DNA from: Clostridia bacterium
GTDB taxonomy: Bacteria; Bacillota_A; Clostridia; Christensenellales; Aristaeellaceae
Reading direction: 5' to 3'
Assembly: GCA_017938645.1 (NCBI GenBank)
Contig: JAGBBE010000165.1
Span: 1-19,073, forward strand
DNA: 19,073 nucleotides
Part shown: positions 1 to 7,044 of the stretch, piece after piece
Layout of the letters: each line of letters begins with the position of its first letter
Position numbering within the stretch: the first letter of the stretch is position 1
Translations under genes and position numbers: made by a program
Notes under the pieces: generated by a model
What the model was told of the DNA's origin: nothing
What the model saw: only the letters and a program-made list of their open reading frames with translations
Database searches by the model: none

Positions 1-362
1 ACGATCTGCAGGAACAGCTCGCGCATGGCGGTGTTGATGGCGTCGCACACCAGGTCGGTGTTGAGCGCTTCAAGGATGGTCTTGCCGGGCAGGATTTCGC
101 TGGCCATAGCGGCGGAGTGGGTCATGCCGGAGCAGCCGATGGTCTCGACCAGAGCTTCGTGGATGACGCCTTCCTTGACGTTCAGGGTCAGCTTGCAGGT
201 GCCCTGCTGAGGAGCGCACCAGCCAATACCATGGGTCAGGCCGGAAATGTCCTTAACTTCCTTAGCCTGGATCCATTTGCCTTCTTCAGGAATGGGAGCG
301 GGGCCATGGTTGGGGCCCTTCTTCACGCATACCATTTCCTCGACTTCGCGGGAATACTGCAT
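1..362 (-). CDS. Iron-sulfur cluster assembly scaffold protein (NifU/IscU-like), N-terminal part
   Basis: The first 120 residues of a gene that runs off the left edge on the minus strand. The protein begins MQYSREVEEM and holds a cysteine in GWCAPQQGTC and another in ETIGCSGMTHSAAMAAE. This arrangement is typical of a clostridial NifU/IscU-like scaffold family that is often encoded beside a GGGtGRT-family protein. Such scaffolds hold nascent Fe-S clusters in the cytoplasm before transfer to apoproteins. The ATG at 360-362 is chosen because AAGGAGG (374-380) lies upstream at good distance and a TATAAT box sits further up. Codons end mostly in C or G (AAC, GGC, ATC, CTG), more strongly than in neighbouring genes, which suggests high expression. 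The C-terminal half and the downstream partner are outside the window. The family is recognised from its pattern; the exact cluster-binding role is inferred. Confidence 0.8.
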   Translation of the reverse strand, partial: MQYSREVEEMVCVKKGPNHGPAPIPEEGKWIQAKEVKDISGLTHGIGWCAPQQGTCKLTLNVKEGVIHEALVETIGCSGMTHSAAMASEILPGKTILEALNTDLVCDAINTAMRELFLQI

Positions 363-409
363 GGATTTCACAGCCTCCTTACGGAATTATGTGGGATAGA
401 CACCGTTTT

Positions 410-438
410 ATTATAGCATAGATCCGGGGTTCTTAAAA
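410..438 (-). promoter_or_regulatory. Promoter of the Fe-S scaffold gene
   Basis: On the minus strand a perfect TATAAT occupies 410-415. A poor -35 (TTTTAA, 433-438) lies 17 nt upstream. The box sits about 48 nt before the ATG, in the short gap after ligA, so the scaffold gene is probably transcribed separately from the ligA operon. No strong terminator hairpin was seen between ligA and this box. Confidence 0.5.
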
Positions 439-467
439 GGGGTGCACAGAAATTTGTCGCATTTTTG

Positions 468-2459
468 TCAATCGGAGATCATGGCAAGGAAAGCAGCCTC
501 GTCGATCACCGGGATTCCGAGCGATTGCGCCTTGGTCAGCTTGCTTCCTGCTTTTTCTCCGGCGAGCACCAAAGTGGTTTTTTTGCTTACGCTGCTGCCT
601 GCTTTGCCGCCGTTCTGCGCGATCAGCTTTTCGGCTTCTTCACGGCTGAGGGTGGGCAGAGTGCCGGTGACGACGATGGTCTTGCCGCTGAGTTTGTCCG
701 ATACCGCATCGCTTTCATGTACCGGGGTAATACCGGCGGCAAGCAGACGGTTCACCATTTCAATGTTTTCGTGGAAGCTGAAAAACTCCACAACACTGGC
801 TGCAACGATATCCCCGACATCCTGAATAGCGGTCAACTCCTCCGCGGACGCTTTTTCAACGGCTTCCAGAGAACCAAAGTGCTGGGCCAGATCGCGCGCG
901 GTTTTGCGCCCGACGTTTGGAATACCGATTGCAAACAGGAATGCGTCCAGCGTGCAGTGGCGGCTCTTGTCCAGGGCGGAAATTAGGTTCTCAGCACGTT
1001 TCTGCTTGAAACCCTCCAATGGCAGCAGATCGTTGACCGTCATGCGGTAAAGGTCAGCGCAGTCATGTACGCCCAGCGCGTCATACAGAAGTTCGGCAGT
1101 TTTTTCGGAGAAACTGTCAATGTCCATGGCGTTGCGTCCTGCAAAATGGGCAAGGCGAGCAACTGCCTGCGGCTTGCAGGTTCTGCGGTTAAGGCAGAAA
1201 AGATGCGCTCCGCGCTCTGTGAGCGCTTCTCCGCAGGAAGGACAATGTGTCGGAGGAACGATGACCGTTTCAGCATCAGAGGCTTCGCCAACGCGGCCCA
1301 TGATTTCAGGGATCACGTCGTTGCTGCGGCGGATCCAGACTTCACAGCCAATGGCAACCTTCTTGCGCTGAATGTCGCCGAAATTGTTCAGCGTTGCTCG
1401 TTTGACGGTGACACCGCCGATATCGGTAGGCGTCAGATGGGCCAGCGGAGTCAGTTTTCCGGTTCGACCAAGCTCCCATGTAACGTCGAGCAGCGTGGCG
1501 GTGTTTTCTTCGGCTGCAAATTTGTATGCAACAGCCCAGCGCGGGAATTTTTCGGTATTGCCCATAGCCTGACGGGTGGCGAGATCGCAAACCTTCACCA
1601 CGGCACCGTCAATCAGGAAGTCCAGCGAACTGCGCTTTTCTTCCACACCGTCAATGCGGGCGCATAGTTCATCGTAACTGAGAGCCTGCTCCTCGTATTT
1701 GCTGGTCGGAAAGCCATTTTCGCGCAAGAAAGCAAGCATTCCGTCCATGTCAGAATAAGGAGCGTTTTCAATGGTACCCACCTGATAGAAAAATGCATCC
1801 AGCTTACGCTTGGCCGTAACGGCTGGGTCCAGATTTCGAAGCGCGCCTGCGGCGGCATTGCGGGCATTTTTGAGCGGTTCGTCAGCGGTGCGGTTGTATT
1901 CTTCAAGGGTGCTGAGCTTCATAATACACTCGCCCTGAACCTCCAGCAGTCCCTGATAAGGAATGGTCAGAGGAACACAGCGGATGGTACGAACCTGCGG
2001 CAGGATGCCTTCGCCAACTTCGCCGTTTCCGCGGGTCGCTGCCTGGATAAGCTGCCCGTCCCGGTAGGTGAGGTTAATGGTAAGGCCGTCCAGCTTGTAT
2101 TCGACAGCATAACGAAGCGGAGGAAGAGGCTGTTCACGTCCATCGCTGAGCTGCTCATGCAGCTTTTCCGTACGCTGGAGCCATGCAAGGAGTTCTTCCT
2201 TGCTCTGTACCTTGTCCATGCTCCACAAACGGCTGATATGCCTGTGCTCCTCAAAACCGCTGAGAGGTTCTGCACCCACTCGCACAGAAGGAGAGTCGGG
2301 CAGAATGATACCCGACTCTTTCTCCAGCTTTGTCAGTTCGTTGTATTTGGCATCCCATTCTGCATCGCTCATAGGACTTTCGCCAAGCGTGTAGTACAGT
2401 ATGGAGGCCTTGTTCAGTTCGTCAATCAGCGCGCGCATGCGCTCGCTCGTGTTTGTCAT
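468..2459 (-). CDS. ligA: NAD-dependent DNA ligase LigA
   Basis: Seals nicks in duplex DNA in replication and repair, using NAD+ to adenylate an active-site lysine. The 663-residue product is full length for the family. It shows an N-terminal Ia domain, the adenylation motif EYKLDG (lysine about 122), the conserved NARNAAAGALRNLDP stretch (about 198-212), a four-cysteine zinc finger (about 406, 409, 422, 428), helix-hairpin-helix repeats, and a C-terminal BRCT domain from about 585. The motif reads KLDG where many ligases have KIDG, as in a branch I associate with Clostridia. Two starts are possible. The ATG at 2459 lies one base after the pcrA stop and has AAAGGTG at a workable distance. An in-frame ATG at 2468 would overlap pcrA and sits almost on that ribosome site, so 2459 is preferred. 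It is the last gene of the yerC-pcrA-ligA operon. Confidence 0.96.
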   Translation of the reverse strand: MTNTSERMRALIDELNKASILYYTLGESPMSDAEWDAKYNELTKLEKESGIILPDSPSVRVGAEPLSGFEEHRHISRLWSMDKVQSKEELLAWLQRTEKLHEQLSDGREQPLPPLRYAVEYKLDGLTINLTYRDGQLIQAATRGNGEVGEGILPQVRTIRCVPLTIPYQGLLEVQGECIMKLSTLEEYNRTADEPLKNARNAAAGALRNLDPAVTAKRKLDAFFYQVGTIENAPYSDMDGMLAFLRENGFPTSKYEEQALSYDELCARIDGVEEKRSSLDFLIDGAVVKVCDLATRQAMGNTEKFPRWAVAYKFAAEENTATLLDVTWELGRTGKLTPLAHLTPTDIGGVTVKRATLNNFGDIQRKKVAIGCEVWIRRSNDVIPEIMGRVGEASDAETVIVPPTHCPSCGEALTERGAHLFCLNRRTCKPQAVARLAHFAGRNAMDIDSFSEKTAELLYDALGVHDCADLYRMTVNDLLPLEGFKQKRAENLISALDKSRHCTLDAFLFAIGIPNVGRKTARDLAQHFGSLEAVEKASAEELTAIQDVGDIVAASVVEFFSFHENIEMVNRLLAAGITPVHESDAVSDKLSGKTIVVTGTLPTLSREEAEKLIAQNGGKAGSSVSKKTTLVLAGEKAGSKLTKAQSLGIPVIDEAAFLAMISD

Positions 2460-2460
2460 A

Positions 2461-4731
2461 TCAATCATTCACCTTTACGATCGGGGCGATGGAGAGAACG
2501 AATTCCTTCTGGCCATAGGCGGCAAAGCCAATGATGATTCGGGCTTCACTTCCCTTGCCTCGGATTTCGAGAACATTGCCCTCGCCGAATTTGCGGTGCA
2601 TGACGCGGTCGCCAACATTGAACAGCGAGGCTACCGCGCTTGCAGGTACCTTGGAGGCTGCAGAAGGCGTAAAACCCTTCTGTACGCCGGGAATGCCCAG
2701 AGCGCTGCGTCCTGCTCCGATTCCGCGTCCTGTTTCGGATGCATAGCGCGGTGCGCGCTTGGGAGTTGGATGCTGATAGCTTTCCATAACGCCAGGGAAG
2801 CTTCGCTCGCGCTTGGAAATCTGCTGATCGTCTACCAGACGGGGCGGAATTTCGCGCAGGAAACGGCTGGGCGCATTGTAACTGACCTGATTGTAAAGCA
2901 TACGCTGGGATGCATAGCTGAAATAAAGCTGCTGCTGGGCGCGGGTAATGCCAACATAGCACAGCCTGCGCTCTTCCTCCAGCTTTTCATCATCCTGGAA
3001 GGAGCGTGCAGTGGGGAAAATCCCTTCTTCAAGGCCTGCCATAAATACAACCGGAAACTCCAATCCTTTGGCGCTATGCAGCGTCATCAGGGTTACGGCC
3101 TTGGCGTCAGGCGAGGCGTTGTCCAGGTCCGAAACAAGCGCAACGTTTTCCAGATAATCCTCCAAAGAAGAATTTTCGGCGGCTTTCTCATATTCGGCCA
3201 CAGCGCCAAGGAATTCGTCGATATTCTCGATGCGGTTTTTGCCTTCGTCGGATTGATCTTTTTCGTACTGGGCTTTAAGTCCGGTACGGGCAATCAGATG
3301 GGTAACAAAATCAAGAACGCCCATGTCCTCATGCGCCATTACGAGCTCGTTCATCAGGTCGCCGAACTCGCTTACACACTTGCGGGGACGCGCGGAAAGT
3401 GTATCAGGAATATCCACCAGCGCGCTGAAAAGAGGCATCTGCTCTTCGCCGGCGTAGCGCACAAGTTCGGCAATGGTACTTTCGCCGATGGAACGCTTGG
3501 GCTGGTTGATGATGCGCCTGAGGCTTACATCATCCGAAGGATTGACGATACAGCGCAGATACGCCACAATGTCCTTGACTTCCTTGCGGTCGTAGAAACG
3601 AAGTCCGCCGTAAATGTGGTAGGGGATTCCAGCGCGCACCAGCATGTCTTCCAGAACGCGGCTCTGCGCGTTGGAACGGTAGAGAACGGCCATGTCGCCG
3701 AAATCTTTGCCGGATTTTTTCAGCTGATGCATGCGGTCGCAGATCCACGCCGCTTCTTCGCGCTCATCGCCTGCACAGAACAGACGGATTGGGTCGCCGG
3801 CTGGCATCTCGGTCCACAAAGCCTTCTCCATGCGGCCTTCGTTGTGCGCAATCACCTGATTGGCCGCATCGAGAATATTGGCAGTGGATCGGTAGTTCTG
3901 TTCCAGTTTGATGACGGTGGCATCCGGATAGTCCTTCTCAAAGTCGAGAATATTGCGGATGTCCGCGCCGCGCCAGCCGTAGATGCTCTGGTCGTCATCG
4001 CCGACAACACAAATGTTTCGGCTGCGGTGCGTCAGAATTTTGACCAGCGAGTACTGGGCAAAGTTGGTGTCCTGATATTCGTCCACGTGCACATAGCGGA
4101 AACGCTCGCGGTAGCTTTCCAGAACCGGCGGATGGTCGGCAAACAGCTCCAGCGTGCGCACGAGGAGATCATCAAAATCGAGAGCATTGCCCTGCTTGAG
4201 CTTGCGCTCGTAGCCGCTGTAAAGATCGTGGATCTGCTGACTGCGGAAGTCGCGCGGAGAAGCAGCAAACCAGCCGTCAGGATCAAGCAGCTTGTTCTTG
4301 GCGTCGCTGATTTTGGACTTGATCTCGCGAAGAGGCAGATTCTTGTCGTCGATGTTGAGCGTTTTGTACAGTTCTTTGAGAACGGCCGTCTGGTCGTCGT
4401 CATCATAAATGGTGAACGAACGGGAGTAGCCCAGTTTTTCGATATCTCTTCTCAGAATACGGGCGCACATGGCGTGGAAGGTGCTAACCCACACATCCTC
4501 GCCGCTTTGTCCGACGAGCGCACTCACACGCTCTCTCATTTCCCGGGCAGCCTTGTTGGTAAAGGTAATCGCCAGAATGTTCCACGGCGCGACGCCGTGA
4601 TCGATCAGATTGGCAATGCGGTACGTCAGAGCGCGGGTTTTTCCGCTGCCTGCGCCTGCCAGAATCAATACGGGTCCTTCCAGAGTTTCAGCCGCTTTGC
4701 GCTGCTCCTGATTCAAGCCTTGCAAATTCAT
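2461..4731 (-). CDS. pcrA: ATP-dependent DNA helicase PcrA/UvrD (superfamily 1)
   Basis: A 3'-5' DNA helicase used in repair, rolling-circle replication and clearing of RecA or stalled polymerase. The 756-residue protein carries the full SF1A set: Walker A GAGSGKT (26-32), motif II DEYQDTN (217-223), motif III DDQSIYGWRGA (246-256), motif IV LEQNYRST (276-283), motif V TLHSAKGLEFPVVFMAGLEE and motif VI YVGITRAQQQLY. A C-terminal Tudor-like segment (FNVGDRVMHRKFGEG) is of the type that contacts RNA polymerase in PcrA. The start is the ATG at 4731, preceded by GCAGGGAA. The reading frame stays open further upstream, but that extension is proline-rich junk overlapping yerC and has no family similarity. 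The gene begins 13 nt after yerC and ends one base before ligA. Confidence 0.97.
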   Translation of the reverse strand: MNLQGLNQEQRKAAETLEGPVLILAGAGSGKTRALTYRIANLIDHGVAPWNILAITFTNKAAREMRERVSALVGQSGEDVWVSTFHAMCARILRRDIEKLGYSRSFTIYDDDDQTAVLKELYKTLNIDDKNLPLREIKSKISDAKNKLLDPDGWFAASPRDFRSQQIHDLYSGYERKLKQGNALDFDDLLVRTLELFADHPPVLESYRERFRYVHVDEYQDTNFAQYSLVKILTHRSRNICVVGDDDQSIYGWRGADIRNILDFEKDYPDATVIKLEQNYRSTANILDAANQVIAHNEGRMEKALWTEMPAGDPIRLFCAGDEREEAAWICDRMHQLKKSGKDFGDMAVLYRSNAQSRVLEDMLVRAGIPYHIYGGLRFYDRKEVKDIVAYLRCIVNPSDDVSLRRIINQPKRSIGESTIAELVRYAGEEQMPLFSALVDIPDTLSARPRKCVSEFGDLMNELVMAHEDMGVLDFVTHLIARTGLKAQYEKDQSDEGKNRIENIDEFLGAVAEYEKAAENSSLEDYLENVALVSDLDNASPDAKAVTLMTLHSAKGLEFPVVFMAGLEEGIFPTARSFQDDEKLEEERRLCYVGITRAQQQLYFSYASQRMLYNQVSYNAPSRFLREIPPRLVDDQQISKRERSFPGVMESYQHPTPKRAPRYASETGRGIGAGRSALGIPGVQKGFTPSAASKVPASAVASLFNVGDRVMHRKFGEGNVLEIRGKGSEARIIIGFAAYGQKEFVLSIAPIVKVND

Positions 4732-4744
4732 TTTATTCCCTGCT

Positions 4745-5056
4745 TCACTTCTGTTGTGCGGTTGGATCGTTCTGCAGGCGGCTGAGCACAATATCGTAGC
4801 CTTCAGCGCCATACTGAAGCGCCCGGTTGACGCGTCCGATGGTGGTGGTGGAGGCGCCCGTTTTGCGGACGATTTCCTGATAGGTTTCCTTTGCACGCAG
4901 CATAACGGCTACCTCGAGCCGCTGCGTGATGCTTTTCATTTCCTGAATGGTCAGCACATCCTCCAGAAAACGGTAGGTTTCCTCAGCGTTCTCAAGTGCG
5001 AGAAGTGCGTTGACCAGCCGGTCGGTTTGTTCATTTTGGTTCCTTGGCGTAAACAC
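4745..5056 (-). CDS. yerC: YerC/YecD family TrpR-like DNA-binding protein
   Basis: A 103-residue cytoplasmic protein of the YerC/YecD family, related to the Trp repressor fold. The core includes ALENAEETYRFLEDVLTIQE and a helix-turn-helix reading TYQEIVRKTGASTTTIGRVN. The target and any ligand are not known from the sequence. It starts at a GTG (5054-5056), supported by an excellent GGAGGG seven nt upstream; no ATG would give the conserved N-terminal region. It is the first gene of the yerC-pcrA-ligA operon. In Bacillus subtilis yerC also lies near pcrA and ligA, with pcrB between, so the linkage is old; pcrB is absent here. A role in controlling this repair operon is only an inference. Confidence 0.9.
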   Translation of the reverse strand: MFTPRNQNEQTDRLVNALLALENAEETYRFLEDVLTIQEMKSITQRLEVAVMLRAKETYQEIVRKTGASTTTIGRVNRALQYGAEGYDIVLSRLQNDPTAQQK

Positions 5057-5101
5057 AGCTTTTCCCTCCGGTCAAACAGTGCAAAACTTTGCCTGAATAC
5101 C

Positions 5102-5130
5102 ATTATAACATATTTTTGAAAAGCTGGAAA
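5102..5130 (-). promoter_or_regulatory. Sigma-A-like promoter of the yerC-pcrA-ligA operon
   Basis: On the minus strand TTTCCA (5125-5130; 4 of 6 matches to TTGACA) is followed after 17 nt by a perfect TATAAT (5102-5107). Transcription would start near 5095, about 40 nt before the GTG of yerC. It lies just beyond the end of spoIIP, so the operon need not depend on spoIIP transcription. Confidence 0.75.
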
Positions 5131-5156
5131 GCCAAAAACGATCCATGAACGCGGTC

Positions 5157-6287
5157 CTATTTGTCTTTTCCCGGTTTCCTGCCCAACAGACCTCCGGTCA
5201 TTTCGCTGAAGCTGCGCTTGAATTGATTCATACCGCCTTTTCCGCCGGTGGAAAGAAAGGCAAACAGCGCAAGCCCTGCAATGAGCGCGATGATCAGCCA
5301 GACGATCCAGCTTGAACCGGTATTGTCTTCTGATGCCGGCTTCTGCGGCTGCTCGGTTGCGACAGATGCAGATGAACGAGGCGATGCGTCGCTTGAGCCT
5401 GCGGAGCCGGTGATTCCTCCGAACATCGCCTTGTAAATCACCTCACTCATGGGAGAAACGGATTTAAGAACCAGTTCCTTGTCCAGCGTATGAGTCCCAA
5501 ACTCCAGCAGAACGCTTCGCGGAGCCAGATCCTGATTGTATGCACCCTTTCCCATGTAGATATCCTTGATCAGGCCAGGATATATTTTATCGCCTACAGC
5601 CTTGATCTGCTTGGCAAAGGAGAGGTTTGCTTCCTTGTTTTGATTGCTTTTGCCTACCAGCAGACGAACCTTGCTCATTTCCTGATTTCCGATCGTAGTG
5701 GCATATTCGTCAGGATCAGGGATGCCGTCGCGGTGAATGTCAAAGATTGCATCCGGTCGAGTTTTGAGCAGTTCTACGGCAGTCTGCCTGCTTCTTCTGT
5801 AAGCGCCCGCATCATGCGGCAGATGGGTCGCGTCGCTGATTTCTACTGTTATGCCCTTTTCTTCGAAGGCATCTCCCAGTGCATTGGCTATATCATAGAT
5901 ACCGCCGCTGCCTTCAACACTTTCAGTTCCGTCTCCTTTGATATAACTCTCATCGCTGTGGGTGCAGTACAAAGCTATTTTGCGCTCGCCCAATGCTGCT
6001 ACAGGAAGGCTGTCCTGAATGTCCAGCCAGCTTACGTCTGGCATATCGGCATGTCCGGTATGACTGGCGGTTGCTTTTTTGCCTGATTCATCTACGCTGA
6101 TAATCCGGTAGTGCTGATTATCCCCGCTGATATACTCGTCTCCCAGATCGCATTCTCCATGGATATGCGTCAAAATGCGTCCGCTTTCGTCCAGAATGGC
6201 ATATACATTGTCCTCTGCCAGCGCAGCGGGACTCAATGCACATAAAAACAGAAAACACAGAATGAAAAATGCCAAGCCTTTTCTCAT
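5157..6287 (-). CDS. spoIIP: Stage II sporulation protein P (SpoIIP), peptidoglycan hydrolase
   Basis: SpoIIP is the amidase/endopeptidase that, with SpoIID and SpoIIM, thins septal peptidoglycan during forespore engulfment. The 376-residue product shows the family landmarks: YCTHSDESY (His110, Glu113), FDIHRD (His185), and NQDLAPRSVLLEFGTH (Glu262), the likely zinc and catalytic residues. Residues 1-24 form a signal peptide ending AALA. After a Ser/Pro-rich linker (about 297-325) there is a membrane helix (about 327-346) and a basic tail. The usual SpoIIP is held by an N-terminal membrane helix, so this topology is unusual. AGGAG (6296-6300) supports the ATG at 6287. The ATG overlaps the stop of the upstream membrane-protein gene by 4 nt (ATGA), so the two are translationally coupled. 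It indicates a sporulating organism. Confidence 0.93.
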   Translation of the reverse strand: MRKGLAFFILCFLFLCALSPAALAEDNVYAILDESGRILTHIHGECDLGDEYISGDNQHYRIISVDESGKKATASHTGHADMPDVSWLDIQDSLPVAALGERKIALYCTHSDESYIKGDGTESVEGSGGIYDIANALGDAFEEKGITVEISDATHLPHDAGAYRRSRQTAVELLKTRPDAIFDIHRDGIPDPDEYATTIGNQEMSKVRLLVGKSNQNKEANLSFAKQIKAVGDKIYPGLIKDIYMGKGAYNQDLAPRSVLLEFGTHTLDKELVLKSVSPMSEVIYKAMFGGITGSAGSSDASPRSSASVATEQPQKPASEDNTGSSWIVWLIIALIAGLALFAFLSTGGKGGMNQFKRSFSEMTGGLLGRKPGKDK

Positions 6288-6943
6288 TTTACTTTCTCCT
6301 TATGTCTGACGGGGGTTCTGATTTGACTAACCACAGGGCGTTCTCTTCCGCGAGTGATGCGTTCCAGAATTTCACCAAGCAGTTCTGCAAGGAGAACACC
6401 CAGAATTCCGCTGATGACAATGGCATCAAATACGCCTGCGCCACCCAGTGTCAGCGTTTGTCTGATTCCGTTGTTCCAGTTGACAATGGCAACCACTGCA
6501 TCCGCCAGCATAACCCCCAGAACACCGCAGATAAACGCGCCTCTGCGGGAACGACCGAGAATATAGGCTATCAGACCGCCGGTAAGGCCATAGAGATAGA
6601 TCGGATCAATGATAATCGCTTCCGGCTCCTCGGGCATCATCGAGGAGATTGCATATATGATTCCGGCTGTAAGCACAGAACCTATGATGGCTCTCATGCG
6701 TTCTTTTGCAGTACCAGCGCGTATGAGCAGATAGATACATATGCCAAGCGGAATAACCGCACCGCCCAGACTGATTTGAACGCTTCCGAAATTCAGATTC
6801 GGAAGCAGGGTACCAAAGAACATCAGAGCAATCAGCACAAGCGCAGCACGGTCGCTCAGATACAGCTTGTCCAGAACCCGCTGTGCTGCGCCGAAGAAGA
6901 CAAGGATCGCTGTTACGGTCAGCAGTACCATTCCAATGGACAT
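6284..6943 (-). CDS. DUF1614-like multi-pass membrane protein
   Basis: A 219-residue integral membrane protein with about seven hydrophobic helices. Recognisable stretches include LPNLNFGSVQISLGGAVIPL, IYLYGLTGGLIAYILGRSRR and GVLGVMLADAVVAIV, which fit my memory of the DUF1614 family of Clostridia. No biochemical function is known. The C-terminal tail is basic (RGRERPVVSQIRTPVRHKEK) and probably cytoplasmic. The ATG at 6943 is preferred because AAGGGA lies nine nt upstream; the ATG at 6961 gives six more residues but has no ribosome site. It is coupled by ATGA to spoIIP, which suggests a membrane partner or a shared sporulation programme, though this is inference. A terminator hairpin separates it from the upstream MutS2-family gene. 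No convincing promoter was found before it. Confidence 0.78.
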   Translation of the reverse strand: MSIGMVLLTVTAILVFFGAAQRVLDKLYLSDRAALVLIALMFFGTLLPNLNFGSVQISLGGAVIPLGICIYLLIRAGTAKERMRAIIGSVLTAGIIYAISSMMPEEPEAIIIDPIYLYGLTGGLIAYILGRSRRGAFICGVLGVMLADAVVAIVNWNNGIRQTLTLGGAGVFDAIVISGILGVLLAELLGEILERITRGRERPVVSQIRTPVRHKEKVK

Positions 6944-7008
6944 AGACACGCATCCCTTCATTCATGATCGTTTGTGCGTAGTTTGAACCGGAAAAACAGA
7001 TCATATGC

Positions 7009-7037
7009 AAAAGGCCGTGAACGATTTCACGGCCTTT
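7009..7037 (-). terminator. Hairpin terminator after the MutS2-family gene
   Basis: Perfect 11-bp inverted repeat: AAAGGCCGTGA (7010-7020), loop of 6, TCACGGCCTTT (7027-7037). On the minus strand it lies 8 nt after the stop codon and ends in TTTT, a short but usable U tract. It would separate the MutS2-family transcript from the DUF1614-spoIIP unit. Confidence 0.75.
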
Positions 7038-7044
7038 GATGGAT

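Noticed and set aside
465..473. TTGACA on the minus strand at the end of ligA as a -35 box
   Set aside because: No -10 lies at a suitable distance; the nearest TATAAT (410-415) is about 50 nt away.
2401..4785. Plus-strand open frame of about 794 codons opposite pcrA
   Set aside because: It is antisense to a helicase with all motifs intact, has no ribosome site and shows no family pattern. Codon bias on the real strand creates it.
4732..4896. N-terminal extension of pcrA by 55 codons
   Set aside because: It overlaps yerC, is not helicase-like, and the ATG at 4731 has a proper ribosome site and the canonical PcrA N terminus.
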